Source of the DNA: Celeribacter baekdonensis
Lineage (GTDB): Bacteria > Pseudomonadota > Alphaproteobacteria > Rhodobacterales > Rhodobacteraceae
Reading direction: 5' to 3'
NCBI RefSeq assembly: GCF_003047105.1
Contig: NZ_CP028475.1
Location: 2,170,001 to 2,234,000, forward strand
DNA: 64,000 nt
Shown: in pieces, positions 1 through 8,713 of the stretch
How the letters are laid out: the number at the start of each line of letters is the position of its first letter
How positions within the stretch are numbered: the first letter of the stretch is position 1
Notes under the pieces: model-generated
Seen by the model: only the letters and a program-made list of their open reading frames with translations
Told to the model about the DNA's origin: nothing
Databases searched by the model: none
Position numbers and translations under genes: made by a program

Positions 1-544
1 CATCGCTTTCGACCTCAACGGCATTGCCAAAGGCTATGGCGTGGACCGTTTGGCCGAGACCCTGCGCGGCTTTGGCATCATGAATGCGCTTGTCGGCATC
101 GACGGCGAAATGCGCACGATGGGCCTGCGCCCCGACGGTGCGCCATGGTCCATCGCGGTCGAAACCCCCGACCCGGAAAGCCGCAGCGCCCATTCGGTGT
201 TGGCCTTGCAAGACGCGGCTGTGGCCACCTCTGGCGATTACCGCCATTGGGTCGAAGTCCAGGGCCGCAACCTGTCGCACACCATGGACCCGCACCGGGG
301 GGCACCCCTGATGAGCTCCCCCGCCTCCGTCACCGTTGTGGCCCAAACCTGTGCCGAAGCCGATGCTTGGGCCACCGTATTGATGGTGCTCGGCGCGGAA
401 CAGGGCGCGGCACTGGCCCGCACGCTGGGCTTGGACGCGCTATTCTTACTCCGCATGAGCCAAACGGAGTATCGCAGCCTGGGCGTCGGTCGGCTGTTTG
501 CGGAGGAGGGCACCGTGACACAGGCCCCAAGGAGAGCCGAATAA
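1..544 (+). CDS. apbE: FAD:protein FMN transferase (ApbE), 5' end missing
   Basis: The reading frame is open from base 2 and ends at TAA 542-544, so only the C-terminal 180 or so residues are present. The first visible residues read IAFDLNGIAKGYGVD, the conserved ApbE active-site block. Downstream are the usual ApbE features: a GIDGEMRTMG strand, a VATSGDYRHW block and SHTMDPHRGAP near the C terminus, which corresponds to the family's H-x-IDPxTG motif. ApbE proteins attach FMN to Thr/Ser of flavoproteins in the periplasm and use Mg2+. The last base of its stop is the first base of the next ATG, so it is translationally coupled to the metal ATPase gene. The product is likely exported, but the signal peptide lies outside the window. 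Confidence 0.88.
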   Translation, partial: IAFDLNGIAKGYGVDRLAETLRGFGIMNALVGIDGEMRTMGLRPDGAPWSIAVETPDPESRSAHSVLALQDAAVATSGDYRHWVEVQGRNLSHTMDPHRGAPLMSSPASVTVVAQTCAEADAWATVLMVLGAEQGAALARTLGLDALFLLRMSQTEYRSLGVGRLFAEEGTVTQAPRRAE

Positions 545-2397
545 TGGAGTTTGCGCGGATCGACCGGTATAAAACCGGACTTTTGGGGCTGGCGATTGCC
601 GGGCTTGTGATTGGGCTGGCCTTGATGTTCGCAGGAGCCAAAGATCTCGCAAACCTCGTCTGGACGCTCGGCGTGTTGCCGGTGTTGATTGCGCTTTTGA
701 TCGAGATTCTACGCAGCTTGCGTGCCGGGGAGGTCGGGCTTGATATTGTCGCCGCCCTGTCAATGTCAGCGGCGCTTGGCTTTGGTGAAACCATGGCGGC
801 AGCCGTTGTTGCCGTGATGTATTCCGGTGGCACCTTTCTTGAAAGCATGGCCGAGGGCCGCGCCCGCCGTGAGATGCATGACCTGTTGTCCCGCGTGCCG
901 CGCACAGCAACCCGACATCGCAATAGCGGGTTAGAAGACGTGCCGCTTGAGGACATCCTGCCCGGCGATCTGTTGCTGATCCGCCAAGGCGATGTGGTGC
1001 CCGTCGATGGCGTGATTGCCTCCCAGACCGCTTTTGTTGACACCTCTGCGCTCACCGGCGAGTCTCTTCCGGTGCGTTTGGCGCAGGGGGCCGAGACCAT
1101 GAGCGGGTCGACCAATGCGGGCGCACCGTTTGATTTGACCGCAACCCACCCGGCCAAAAACAGCACCTATGCCGGGATCGTGCGTCTGGTCGAAGAGGCC
1201 CAGCGATCAAAAGCGCCGATGGCGCGATTGGCGGATCGTTGGTCTTTGGGGTTTTTGATCGTCACCGTGCTGATCGCCGGCACCGCTTGGGGATTGACCG
1301 GTGATCCGATCCGGGCGGTGGCGGTTTTGGTTGTGGCAACCCCCTGCCCGCTGATCCTCGCCGTGCCCGTCGCTCTGACCGCAGGCCTGTCGCGCGCGGC
1401 GCATTTTGGTGTGTTGATCAAAGGTGCCGGTCCGCTTGAAACCATGGCGCGCATTCGCACGCTGATCTTGGACAAAACCGGCACGCTCACCGATGGGCGA
1501 CCGCAAATCACCCGGATCGACTGTCAAAACACGCACAGCGACACCGACGTTCTGCGCTTCGCCGCAGCCCTAGATCAGGCGTCAAAACACCCGGTCGCGC
1601 AGGCCGTTGTCGCCGCTGCGAAAGCCAAAGGATTGCCCCTCCCGCTTCCCACAGATGTGGTTGAAATCCCCGGAGAAGGCGTCAGCGGCAGGGTCGAAGA
1701 CCACGCCGTCGTTGTCGGTGGCACAGATTTGATTGCCCAACATGTCAGGGACGCTGTGCCTCACCCCGCGCAGTCTGCGGGGTCGGTGATTGTGGCTTTG
1801 GCGATCGACGGGCAGATGGCCGGACATCTTGTCATGGCCGATCCGCTGCGCGCAGGCACAGAGGCCATGTTGGCCGGGCTGCGCGTGCAAGGCATCCTGC
1901 GGATCGTGCTGGCCACGGGCGACCGCGCAGACGTGGCCGAACGGGTGACCGAGGGGCTTGGCCTGGATGCGCTTCGGGCCGGGTTGTCGCCGGACCAAAA
2001 GGTGCTTTTGGTGCTAAGCGAACGCAAACATGGCCCGGTGATGATGGTCGGGGACGGGGTGAATGATGCCCCCGCCCTGGCCGCCGCCGATGTCGGTGTG
2101 GCCATGGGCGCGCGCGGCGCTGCCGCCTCGGCAGAAGCTGCCGATGTGGTCTTGTTGGTGGACCAGATCGACCGGCTTGGACCGGGGATCGAGATTGCCC
2201 GCGCCGCCCGTCGCATTGCTGTTGAAAGCGTGGTGGCCGGGATCGGTCTGTCGGTCTTAGGCATGATCGCGGCGGCCTTTGGATACCTCACGCCCGTGCA
2301 AGGCGCCCTGTTGCAAGAGGTGATTGATGTGGCCGTCATCTTGAATGCGCTGCGGGCCTTGCGCATCACGCCCACGGGCCTCAGGGCCGCCGACTAA
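544..2397 (+). CDS. P1B-type heavy-metal-transporting ATPase (TPC subgroup)
   Basis: A 617-residue integral membrane pump. I chose ATG 544 because AAGGAG lies about 10 bases upstream and the stop of apbE overlaps it; the frame is open further upstream but that stretch lies inside apbE. P-type signatures appear in order: TGES near residue 170 (actuator), TPCPL in the ion-path helix near 266, DKTGTLTDG near 310 (phosphorylated Asp), SKHP (nucleotide domain) and GDGVNDAP near 500. There is no N-terminal HMA metal-binding domain. Copper pumps have CPC in the ion-path helix; TPCP is, as I recall, typical of the P1B-5 group linked to Ni/Fe. The VIT-family gene next door makes iron a reasonable guess, but the substrate is inferred. 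Confidence 0.88.
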   Translation: MEFARIDRYKTGLLGLAIAGLVIGLALMFAGAKDLANLVWTLGVLPVLIALLIEILRSLRAGEVGLDIVAALSMSAALGFGETMAAAVVAVMYSGGTFLESMAEGRARREMHDLLSRVPRTATRHRNSGLEDVPLEDILPGDLLLIRQGDVVPVDGVIASQTAFVDTSALTGESLPVRLAQGAETMSGSTNAGAPFDLTATHPAKNSTYAGIVRLVEEAQRSKAPMARLADRWSLGFLIVTVLIAGTAWGLTGDPIRAVAVLVVATPCPLILAVPVALTAGLSRAAHFGVLIKGAGPLETMARIRTLILDKTGTLTDGRPQITRIDCQNTHSDTDVLRFAAALDQASKHPVAQAVVAAAKAKGLPLPLPTDVVEIPGEGVSGRVEDHAVVVGGTDLIAQHVRDAVPHPAQSAGSVIVALAIDGQMAGHLVMADPLRAGTEAMLAGLRVQGILRIVLATGDRADVAERVTEGLGLDALRAGLSPDQKVLLVLSERKHGPVMMVGDGVNDAPALAAADVGVAMGARGAAASAEAADVVLLVDQIDRLGPGIEIARAARRIAVESVVAGIGLSVLGMIAAAFGYLTPVQGALLQEVIDVAVILNALRALRITPTGLRAAD

Positions 2398-2418
2398 CCC
2401 TTTAAAAGGACATCCCTC

Positions 2419-3120
2419 ATGAGCCGTCTCTCCCATTCAGAAACCCATATGGTGCATCGCATCGGCTGGCTGCGCGCCGCTGTGCTGGGCGCGAATGACG
2501 GGCTTGTCTCCACTGCCAGCCTCGTGGTCGGCGTCGCCGCCGCAGGCTCGGATCGGCCTGAGATTTTGATCGCCGGGCTGGCCGGGCTGGTCGCGGGCGC
2601 AATGTCGATGGCCGCAGGGGAATATGTGTCCGTGAGTTCGCAAACCGACGCGGAACAGGCCGATTTGGCCCGCGAGGCCAAAGAATTGCTGGAGACGCCC
2701 GAGGCGGAATTGGACGAATTGACCGGCATCTATATGTCGCGCGGTCTCGATGAACCTTTGGCGCGTCAAGTGGCGATGCAGTTGACGCAAAAGGATGCAC
2801 TTGGCGCGCATGCCCGTGACGAACTTGGCATCTCTGAAACGGTCACCGCCCATCCGATCCAGGCCGCGCTTGTTTCGGCGGTGACCTTTGCCGTGGGGGC
2901 GGTTGTGCCGCTGATCGTGGCGCTGATGGCTCCGACAAGCCAAATCTCAGGGATCGTCGCGTTCACCACCTTGATCGCACTGTCTGTGCTGGGCGCGCTT
3001 GGGGCCTCTGCCGGTGGGGCGGGCCTTTTGAAAGGCGCGCTGCGAGTGACGTTTTGGGGGGCTTTGGCCATGGCGGCCACGGCGGGGGTTGGGATGATCT
3101 TTGGGGTGAGCGCCGGGTAG
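2419..3120 (+). CDS. VIT1/CCC1 family transporter
   Basis: A 233-residue protein of the vacuolar iron transporter family, which exports Fe2+/Mn2+ from the cytosol. The N terminus contains the family signature LGANDGLVSTASLVVGV in the first membrane helix, then AGAMSMAAGEYVSVSSQTDAEQADLAREAKEL, the conserved AGE/SQ block of helix 2. A charged cytosolic segment with repeated Glu follows, then three C-terminal hydrophobic helices. AAGGA at 2406-2410 precedes ATG 2419. It lies 21 bases after the P1B ATPase stop and is probably in the same operon, so both may relieve excess transition metal. The specific metal cannot be read from sequence. Confidence 0.9.
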   Translation: MSRLSHSETHMVHRIGWLRAAVLGANDGLVSTASLVVGVAAAGSDRPEILIAGLAGLVAGAMSMAAGEYVSVSSQTDAEQADLAREAKELLETPEAELDELTGIYMSRGLDEPLARQVAMQLTQKDALGAHARDELGISETVTAHPIQAALVSAVTFAVGAVVPLIVALMAPTSQISGIVAFTTLIALSVLGALGASAGGAGLLKGALRVTFWGALAMAATAGVGMIFGVSAG

Positions 3121-3162
3121 GTTGGCGTTGCGATTGCCCCACAGACGCGGCACACTCATCCT

Positions 3163-3543
3163 ATGAGTTCAGATCAAAACCATAAAACAGAGGTTCGCAT
3201 GCGCCTGCGGTTGCACTTTGGGGACAGGTTGATGCTTGGCCCCGGCAAGGCCGATTTGCTTGCGGGCATTCGTGACTCCGGGTCAATATCCGCCGCCGGG
3301 CGCGCGATGTCGATGAGCTACAAACGGGCTTGGTCTCTGGTCGAAGAGATGAATGCGGCCTTTGGCGCGCCTCTGGTGATCTCGTCGCGGGGCGGGGCGC
3401 AGGGTGGCGGCGCCCATCTGTCTCCGATGGGAGATGAGATTCTGGCCCAGTATCGTGCGCTTGAGCAGCGCGCCCTTGCGGCGGGATCTGAGCAGATCGA
3501 GGCGATTGCAGCGCGGCTACGCGATATATCCGAAGAGAAATAA
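3163..3543 (+). CDS. ModE-like molybdate regulator, DNA-binding domain only
   Basis: A 126-residue protein with the LysR-like winged helix of ModE: LGPGKADLLAGIRDSGSISAAGRAMSMSYKRAWSLVEEMN, followed by the wing. The molybdate-binding MOP domains of full-length ModE are absent, as in many short alphaproteobacterial homologues, so molybdate sensing by this protein alone is not assured. Two starts are possible: ATG 3163, or ATG 3199, which has a much better ribosome site (GAGG 5 bases upstream). The next gene is modA and a perfect inverted repeat lies between them, so autoregulation or control of modA is likely. Confidence 0.83.
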   Translation: MSSDQNHKTEVRMRLRLHFGDRLMLGPGKADLLAGIRDSGSISAAGRAMSMSYKRAWSLVEEMNAAFGAPLVISSRGGAQGGGAHLSPMGDEILAQYRALEQRALAAGSEQIEAIAARLRDISEEK

Positions 3544-3570
3544 CGCTTGCCCGATCAGCGCGTGCCTGCG

Positions 3571-3590
3571 ATATGTTTTCACAAACATAT
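3571..3590 (+). promoter_or_regulatory. Inverted repeat upstream of modA (candidate ModE box)
   Basis: Two perfect 8-base arms, ATATGTTT and AAACATAT, are separated by TCAC and end 15 bases before the preferred modA start. ModE boxes are AT-rich palindromes with ATA-containing half sites, so this is a plausible site for the adjacent ModE-like protein. A transcription terminator is unlikely because there is no GC stem and no T run. Confidence 0.5.
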
Positions 3591-3605
3591 TGAACGGAGT
3601 TGCTT

Positions 3606-4361
3606 GTGTCCCTGCCCTTTGCCCGCCTCACCACCGCCCTCCTCCTCACCTGCGCCCCCCTCTCCGTCCATGCCGACGAGGTGATCGTCTTTGCCGCCGC
3701 CAGCATGACCAATGCGATGGCCGAGATCGAACAGGGGTTTGAAGCCGACACCGGGCACGACCTCATTGTCTCGCTCGCAGGCTCCTCCGCCCTCGCGCGG
3801 CAAATTCAACAGGGTGCGCCTGCGGATGTGTTCATTTCCGCCAATTCCGACTGGATGGATGTTTTGGAAAATGGCGGGCTGCTGACAGAGGGCTCCCGCT
3901 TTGATCTCTTGACCAATACCCTCGTGCTGATCGCCCATGGCCAAGACGCCACCCCGATGCAAATTTCGGAACTGCCAAAGGCGCTTGGCAAGGATCGACT
4001 GGCGATGGCGCTGGTCGATGCGGTTCCGGCGGGGATTTATGGCAAGTCTGCCCTTGAGGCGCTGGGTTTGTGGGATCAACTCTCGCCTTTGGTGGCCCAA
4101 GCCGACAATGTCCGCGCCGCGCTCGCGCTTGTGGCGCTTGGGGAAACACCGTTTGGGATCGTCTATGCCACCGATGCGGTCGCCGAAGATGACGTGCGTG
4201 TGGTGGCAACTTTTCCGGTCGACACCCACCCGCCGATCATCTACCCCGCCGCCGCAATTGCCGAACATGGCAATGCAGCGACACAGGCGTTTCTTGACTA
4301 CCTGCACAGCGACCCGGCCCGCGTGGCGTTCGAACGTCAGGGCTTTGTCGTGATGCCCTAG
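3606..4361 (+). CDS. modA: Molybdate ABC transporter substrate-binding protein
   Basis: About 251 residues: a short signal peptide ending near SVHADEV, then the ModA core. Visible anion-binding features are FAAASMTNAMAEIEQGFE (first oxyanion-binding Ser region), SLAGSSALARQIQQGAPADVFISAN, and later DAVPAGIYGKSALEALGLW and GIVYATDA. All match the family. GTG 3606 is preferred because GGAG lies at 3596-3599; TTG 3600 would abut the ribosome site. No modB or modC follows, and a LysR gene comes next, so the permease and ATPase must be encoded elsewhere or the gene serves another oxyanion role. Confidence 0.88.
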   Translation: MSLPFARLTTALLLTCAPLSVHADEVIVFAAASMTNAMAEIEQGFEADTGHDLIVSLAGSSALARQIQQGAPADVFISANSDWMDVLENGGLLTEGSRFDLLTNTLVLIAHGQDATPMQISELPKALGKDRLAMALVDAVPAGIYGKSALEALGLWDQLSPLVAQADNVRAALALVALGETPFGIVYATDAVAEDDVRVVATFPVDTHPPIIYPAAAIAEHGNAATQAFLDYLHSDPARVAFERQGFVVMP

Positions 4362-4509
4362 CAACCCCGCGCCGAGCCCAACCCACGCTTCTGCAACACG
4401 CCCCGGCGTCACGTCATCGCTTGACAAGCCGGGCCGCCTGCAACCTACCTGTGACACGGGCGTCGGCAGGCGCGTTCTGTCCAAAAGACGTCCGGCGGAG
4501 GGGAAACAC

Positions 4510-5412
4510 ATGGCGTTCACACTCAAACAACTGCGCTATTTCATCGCCGTGGCCGAGGTCGGCACCGTGTCCGGCGCAGCGCAGGCCTTGGCGATTTCGC
4601 AATCGGCGGTAACCGAGGCCATTCGCGAGTTGGAAACCGACCTTGGCGTGTCCCTGTTTGACCGCCATCCGCGCGGTCTCGACATCACCCACAAAGGCCA
4701 TCAGTTCCTGCGCCATGCCACCGGCATTTTGGCGGGCGTCTCGGATGCCCGCCTCGCCCTGACACAGGAGGCCGAGACCCTGTCCGGCACTTTGCATGTC
4801 GGCGTGACCTCTCTGGTCGCGGGCTATGTGTTGTCCGATATTCTGTCCCGGTTTCGCCGTGCCAATCCCAATGTGGAAGTGACCGCCGTGGAGGACAGCG
4901 GCGATTATCTTGAGCATCTCTTGATCGGCGGCGAGTTGGATGTGGCGGTGATGGTGACCACCAATCTACGCGACCGGATGGCACTTCAGACCGAAATCAT
5001 CGACACCTCGCCCTATCAACTTTGGCTGCCCAACGGTCATGAGTTGAGCACTCGGCCCTCGGTATCAATTGAGGATTTGACCGATGAACCGATGATCATG
5101 CTGCGGATTGATGAGATCGAAGAGGCCACGCGCAAATTGCTCTCGGCCTTTGGCGCCCGCCCGCGTGTCGCATTTCGCACCCGCTCTGTGGAGGCGGTGC
5201 GCTCTTTGGTGGCCACGGGCGCGGGAATCGCGCTTTTGCCGGAGATGGTGTATCGGCGTTGGTCGCTTGAAGGGGACCGAATTGTGTCCCGCGATGTGTC
5301 GGGAAGCCTGCCCGTTGTGCAGGTTGGTACCGTCTGGCGCAAAGGTTCGCCGCTGTCCCGTCCGACGCGAGAATTTGTTTTGGCGGCACAAACCCATAAA
5401 AACACAAAGTAA
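4510..5412 (+). CDS. LysR-family transcriptional regulator
   Basis: A 300-residue LysR-type regulator. The N-terminal helix-turn-helix spans about residues 1-60 (LKQLRYFIAVAEVGTVSGAAQALAISQSAVTEAIRELE), and the remainder is the periplasmic-binding-like effector domain (GTLHVGVTSLVAGYVLSDIL, then GELDVAVMVTT). GGAGGGG lies just before ATG 4510. It sits directly upstream of, and in the same direction as, the polyamine-type importer operon, so it is a candidate regulator of that operon. A short inverted repeat (GGTATC-N9-GATACC, 5419-5439) follows its stop and could be an operator or weak terminator. Confidence 0.88.
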   Translation: MAFTLKQLRYFIAVAEVGTVSGAAQALAISQSAVTEAIRELETDLGVSLFDRHPRGLDITHKGHQFLRHATGILAGVSDARLALTQEAETLSGTLHVGVTSLVAGYVLSDILSRFRRANPNVEVTAVEDSGDYLEHLLIGGELDVAVMVTTNLRDRMALQTEIIDTSPYQLWLPNGHELSTRPSVSIEDLTDEPMIMLRIDEIEEATRKLLSAFGARPRVAFRTRSVEAVRSLVATGAGIALLPEMVYRRWSLEGDRIVSRDVSGSLPVVQVGTVWRKGSPLSRPTREFVLAAQTHKNTK

Positions 5413-5533
5413 TTCATCGGTATCAATTTTCACGATACCCAAAACCTGAGAATTGAATTTGTGAAATCGGACCCGCTCTCCCACCCTGCGGCCCAAGGGG
5501 GCTTTGACTCCCGCAGCAACAGGGAAACTGAAG

Positions 5534-6697
5534 ATGAAAAAGATTTTCAAAGGGTGTGCCTCCGGTCTTGCGCTTGCCGCCGCCACTGCCGTGCCGCTTT
5601 CTGCCGCCGATATGATGACCGAACTTGGTGCGGGCGAAGGCACCGTCTCCATCGTCGCATGGCCGGGCTATATCGAACGCGGTGAAACCGATGCGGCCTT
5701 TGATTGGGTGACCAAATTCGAAGCGGCCACAAGCTGTAAGGTCGAGATCAAAACCGCCAACACCTCGGATGAAATGGTCGCGCTGATGAACGAAGGCGGC
5801 TTTGACTTGGTGACCGCATCGGGCGATGCCTCGCTGCGTTTGATCGCGGGCGGTCGGGTTCAGCCGATCAATGTCGATCTGATCCCAAGCTGGTCCCGCG
5901 TCGATGACCGTCTGAAAGATGCGCCCTGGCACACAGTCAAAGGCACCCATTATGGCACGCCGTTCATGTGGGGGCCGAACGTGTTGATGTACAACACCGA
6001 GGTTTTCCCAGAGGCCCCGACCAGCTGGAATGTGGTGTTCGAAGAAATGACCCTGCCCGATGGCGAAAGCAACACAGGCCGGGTGCAGGCCTATGATGGC
6101 CCGATCTATATCGCCGATGCGGCGATGTATTTGATGGCACATCAGCCCGAGCTTGGCATCGAAAGCCCCTATGAGTTGAACGAGGATCAATATGCCGCCG
6201 CGCTGAACGTGTTGCGCACCCAGCGCACCTTGGTGTCGCGCTATTGGCATGACGCGTTCATTCAGATCGACGACTTCAAGAACGAAGGCATGGTGGCGTC
6301 CTCCTCTTGGCCGTTCATGGTCAACCTGCTGAAAGCCGACGGTGTGCCGGTCTCCTCCACCATCCCGTCCGAGGGCGCGAGTGGCTGGGCCGACACCTTG
6401 ATGTTGCATGCCGAGTCCGAGCACCCGAATTGCGCCTATCAGTTCATGGAGCATTCGCTGAACTCCAACCTGCAATCGGATTTGTCCGTCTGGTTTGGCG
6501 CTGTGCCGTCTGTGCCTGAGGCCTGTACCGATGGCTCTGGCATGCAGACCGCCGCAGGCTGTTCCGAGAACGGCTTGGACGACTTTGACCGGATCAAATT
6601 CTGGCAAACCCCGGTCTCAAGCTGTGACAGCCAAGGCACCTGTGTGCCGTATTACCGCTGGGTCTCTGACTACATCGGCGTGATTGGCGGTCGCTGA
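5534..6697 (+). CDS. Polyamine-type ABC transporter substrate-binding protein
   Basis: A 387-residue periplasmic binding protein of the PotD/PotF family. ATG 5534 is chosen because the peptide from there (MKKIFKGCASGLALAAATAVPLSAA) is a classic Sec signal. Mature features are VSIVAWPGYIERG, NTSDEMVALMNEGGFDLVTASGDASLRLIAGGRVQPIN and WGPNVLMYN, as in spermidine/putrescine-binding proteins. Four or more Cys in the C-terminal third (EACTDGSG, AAGCSENG, SSCDSQGTCVP) suggest disulphides. It heads an operon of SBP, ATPase, two permeases and aldehyde dehydrogenase. The ligand is probably a polyamine or related diamine, though not proven. Confidence 0.87.
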   Translation: MKKIFKGCASGLALAAATAVPLSAADMMTELGAGEGTVSIVAWPGYIERGETDAAFDWVTKFEAATSCKVEIKTANTSDEMVALMNEGGFDLVTASGDASLRLIAGGRVQPINVDLIPSWSRVDDRLKDAPWHTVKGTHYGTPFMWGPNVLMYNTEVFPEAPTSWNVVFEEMTLPDGESNTGRVQAYDGPIYIADAAMYLMAHQPELGIESPYELNEDQYAAALNVLRTQRTLVSRYWHDAFIQIDDFKNEGMVASSSWPFMVNLLKADGVPVSSTIPSEGASGWADTLMLHAESEHPNCAYQFMEHSLNSNLQSDLSVWFGAVPSVPEACTDGSGMQTAAGCSENGLDDFDRIKFWQTPVSSCDSQGTCVPYYRWVSDYIGVIGGR

Positions 6698-6711
6698 CCC
6701 TTCCCCCCCAC

Positions 6712-6735
6712 GGGTCGGCCTTTTCGGGCCGGCCC
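6712..6735 (+). promoter_or_regulatory. Hairpin between binding-protein and ATPase genes
   Basis: GGGTCGGCC and GGCCGGCCC form a 9-pair stem (one G-T pair) with a TTTTCG loop, 15 bases after the SBP stop. There is no T tract after the stem. It is more likely an mRNA 3'-end stabiliser or partial attenuator that raises SBP over transporter expression than a full terminator. Confidence 0.6.
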
Positions 6736-6776
6736 GACTTACCTTCCCCAAAGCCCGCTCCCCTGAAAGACTGACA

Positions 6777-7760
6777 ATGACTGATGCAGTGACCTTCCGA
6801 GGCGTATCGCGCCATTTCGGAACCGTGAAAGCCGTGGATGAGGTCGATCTGGCCATTCGCGATGGTGAATTTTTTGCCATGCTTGGCCCATCCGGCTCCG
6901 GCAAAACCACCTGCCTGCGCCTGATTGCGGGATTCGAACAACCAACCGCCGGGCGTATCGAAATCTTTGGTGAGCGCGCCGAGGGTGTGCCACCCTACTT
7001 GCGCAATGTGAACACGGTGTTCCAAAACTACGCCTTGTTCCCGCATATGAATGTGCTCGACAACGTGGCCTTTGGCCTGCGTGTCAAAGGCGTGGGTCGG
7101 GCCGAGCGCCGCCGCGCCGCCGAAGAGTCGCTTGCGCTCGTCGAGCTGGGCGGCTACGGCGCGCGCCGGGCGGGCGAATTGTCGGGCGGCCAACGCCAAC
7201 GCGTGGCCTTGGCGCGCGCGTTGATCAACAAACCTCGGGTTGTGCTGTTGGACGAACCGCTGGGCGCGCTTGATCTCAAGCTGCGCGAACAGATGCAAGA
7301 AGAGCTGCGCAAATTGCAACGCGCGTTGGGTCTGACCTTTGTGTTCGTGACCCATGATCAGGACGAAGCCCTGTCAATGGCGGATCGCGTGGCGGTGTTT
7401 GCGGATGGCAAAATCCAACAAATCGGCAGTTCCGAAGATATTTATCGCCGTCCCGCCTCACGGTTCGTCGCAGATTTCGTTGGCTCGTCGAATGTCGTGC
7501 CCGCCGATCTGGCCGGGGTTGGGGGATCTGGCCAATGGGCCTCTTTGCGTCCCGAAGACATCGTGTTGGATGCGGCGGGACGCGAGGCCACGGTGACCGG
7601 CAAGTTCTTCCACGGGCGCGTCACCAAACTGTCGCTCGACATCAAAGGTCAAAGCCTGACCGCCCTCATCCCGGCGCATCAAACCACCCCAGAGATTGGC
7701 GAGACGACCCGCGTGTTGTGGGACCCCGCCCGCGCGCATCTTATGGAGCGTGAGGCATGA
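6777..7760 (+). CDS. Polyamine-type ABC transporter ATP-binding protein
   Basis: A 327-residue PotA/PotG-type ATPase. ATG 6777 is selected by alignment with the family (TDAVTFRGVSRHFGTVKAVDEVDL). Motifs: Walker A GPSGSGKTT near residue 40, LSGGQRQRVALARAL signature near 140, Walker B VVLLDEPLGALD, and the switch His in VFVTHDQDEA. The C-terminal 100 residues form the TOBE domain (ASLRPEDIVLDAAGREATVTGKFFHG). Its stop overlaps the next start by four bases (ATGA), which couples translation to the permease. Confidence 0.92.
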   Translation: MTDAVTFRGVSRHFGTVKAVDEVDLAIRDGEFFAMLGPSGSGKTTCLRLIAGFEQPTAGRIEIFGERAEGVPPYLRNVNTVFQNYALFPHMNVLDNVAFGLRVKGVGRAERRRAAEESLALVELGGYGARRAGELSGGQRQRVALARALINKPRVVLLDEPLGALDLKLREQMQEELRKLQRALGLTFVFVTHDQDEALSMADRVAVFADGKIQQIGSSEDIYRRPASRFVADFVGSSNVVPADLAGVGGSGQWASLRPEDIVLDAAGREATVTGKFFHGRVTKLSLDIKGQSLTALIPAHQTTPEIGETTRVLWDPARAHLMEREA

Positions 7761-8713
7761 GCGGGTTTGACACCACGCAACCGGCGATTTTCACGCCCAG
7801 AAGCGGGCCACTGTCGCGCACAGTCGATTGGGTGATCCGTCACCCGCGTATGTTCGTGTTCCTGATGGTGCTGCCGATCACGCTGTGGCTTGGCATCGTC
7901 TATATCGGCGCTCTGATCGCGCTCTTGATCCAAAGCTTTTTCTCCATCGACGAATTCTCCGGCATCGTCGTGCGCGAGTTTACGTTCAAGACCTACGGCG
8001 AATTGCTGCGCCCCTATAACCTCGACATCATTTTGCGCACGGTTGCCATGGCCGCCTCGGTGACCATCGCCGCCGCCATTTTAGCCTTTCCCATTGCCTA
8101 TTTCGCGGCGCGCTATGCCAAGGGCAAATGGAAAGCGCTGTTTTACATCGGGGTGATGTTGCCGCTTTGGTCGAGCTATCTGGTCAAGGTCTATGCCTGG
8201 AAACTCGTTCTGGCGAAAGAGGGCATTCTGACGTGGCTCTTTGCCAAACTGCATCTGACATGGCTGTTGGATGGCCTCCTAGGCCTGCCTGTCATCGGCG
8301 GCAATTCCCTCTCGGTCAGCTACACCGGCACCTTCCTCGTGTTCCTCTATATTTGGTTACCCTACATGATCATCCCGGTTCAGGCCTCGCTTGAACGTGT
8401 GCCGGGGGCCTTGTTGGAAGCCGCGTCCGATCTCGGTGCCACACCGCGCCAAAGTTTCCGCATGGTGCTGTTTCCGCTGGCTCTGCCGGGGATCATTGCC
8501 GGGTCGATCTTTACCTTTTCGCTGACCTTGGGCGACTACATCGTGCCGCAGATTGTCGGCAACTCGCGGCTCTTTATTGGCCAAGCTGTCTACACCCAAC
8601 AAGGCACCGCCGGGAACATCCCGCTGGCCGCCGCGTTCACCGTCGTTCCAATCGTCATCATGGGGATTTACCTCTGGGGCGCACGCAAAATGGGGGCTTT
8701 CGATGCACTCTAA
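7757..8713 (+). CDS. Polyamine-type ABC transporter permease (PotB/PotH-like)
   Basis: A 318-residue inner-membrane permease with about six helices. The N terminus is cytosolic, then [25 protein letters not shown] forms the first helix. The EAA loop that docks on the ATPase is visible as [32 protein letters not shown]. It forms a heterodimer with the following permease. It starts at ATG 7757 inside the ATPase stop region, and its own end overlaps the next gene by 11 bases. Confidence 0.9.
   Translation: MSGFDTTQPAIFTPRSGPLSRTVDWVIRHPRMFVFLMVLPITLWLGIVYIGALIALLIQSFFSIDEFSGIVVREFTFKTYGELLRPYNLDIILRTVAMAASVTIAAAILAFPIAYFAARYAKGKWKALFYIGVMLPLWSSYLVKVYAWKLVLAKEGILTWLFAKLHLTWLLDGLLGLPVIGGNSLSVSYTGTFLVFLYIWLPYMIIPVQASLERVPGALLEAASDLGATPRQSFRMVLFPLALPGIIAGSIFTFSLTLGDYIVPQIVGNSRLFIGQAVYTQQGTAGNIPLAAAFTVVPIVIMGIYLWGARKMGAFDAL

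Noticed and set aside
145..543. Long N-terminal extension of the P1B ATPase frame
   Set aside because: It lies inside apbE, has low-complexity Arg/Gly/Pro text typical of an off-frame reading, and the ribosome site and family alignment point to ATG 544.
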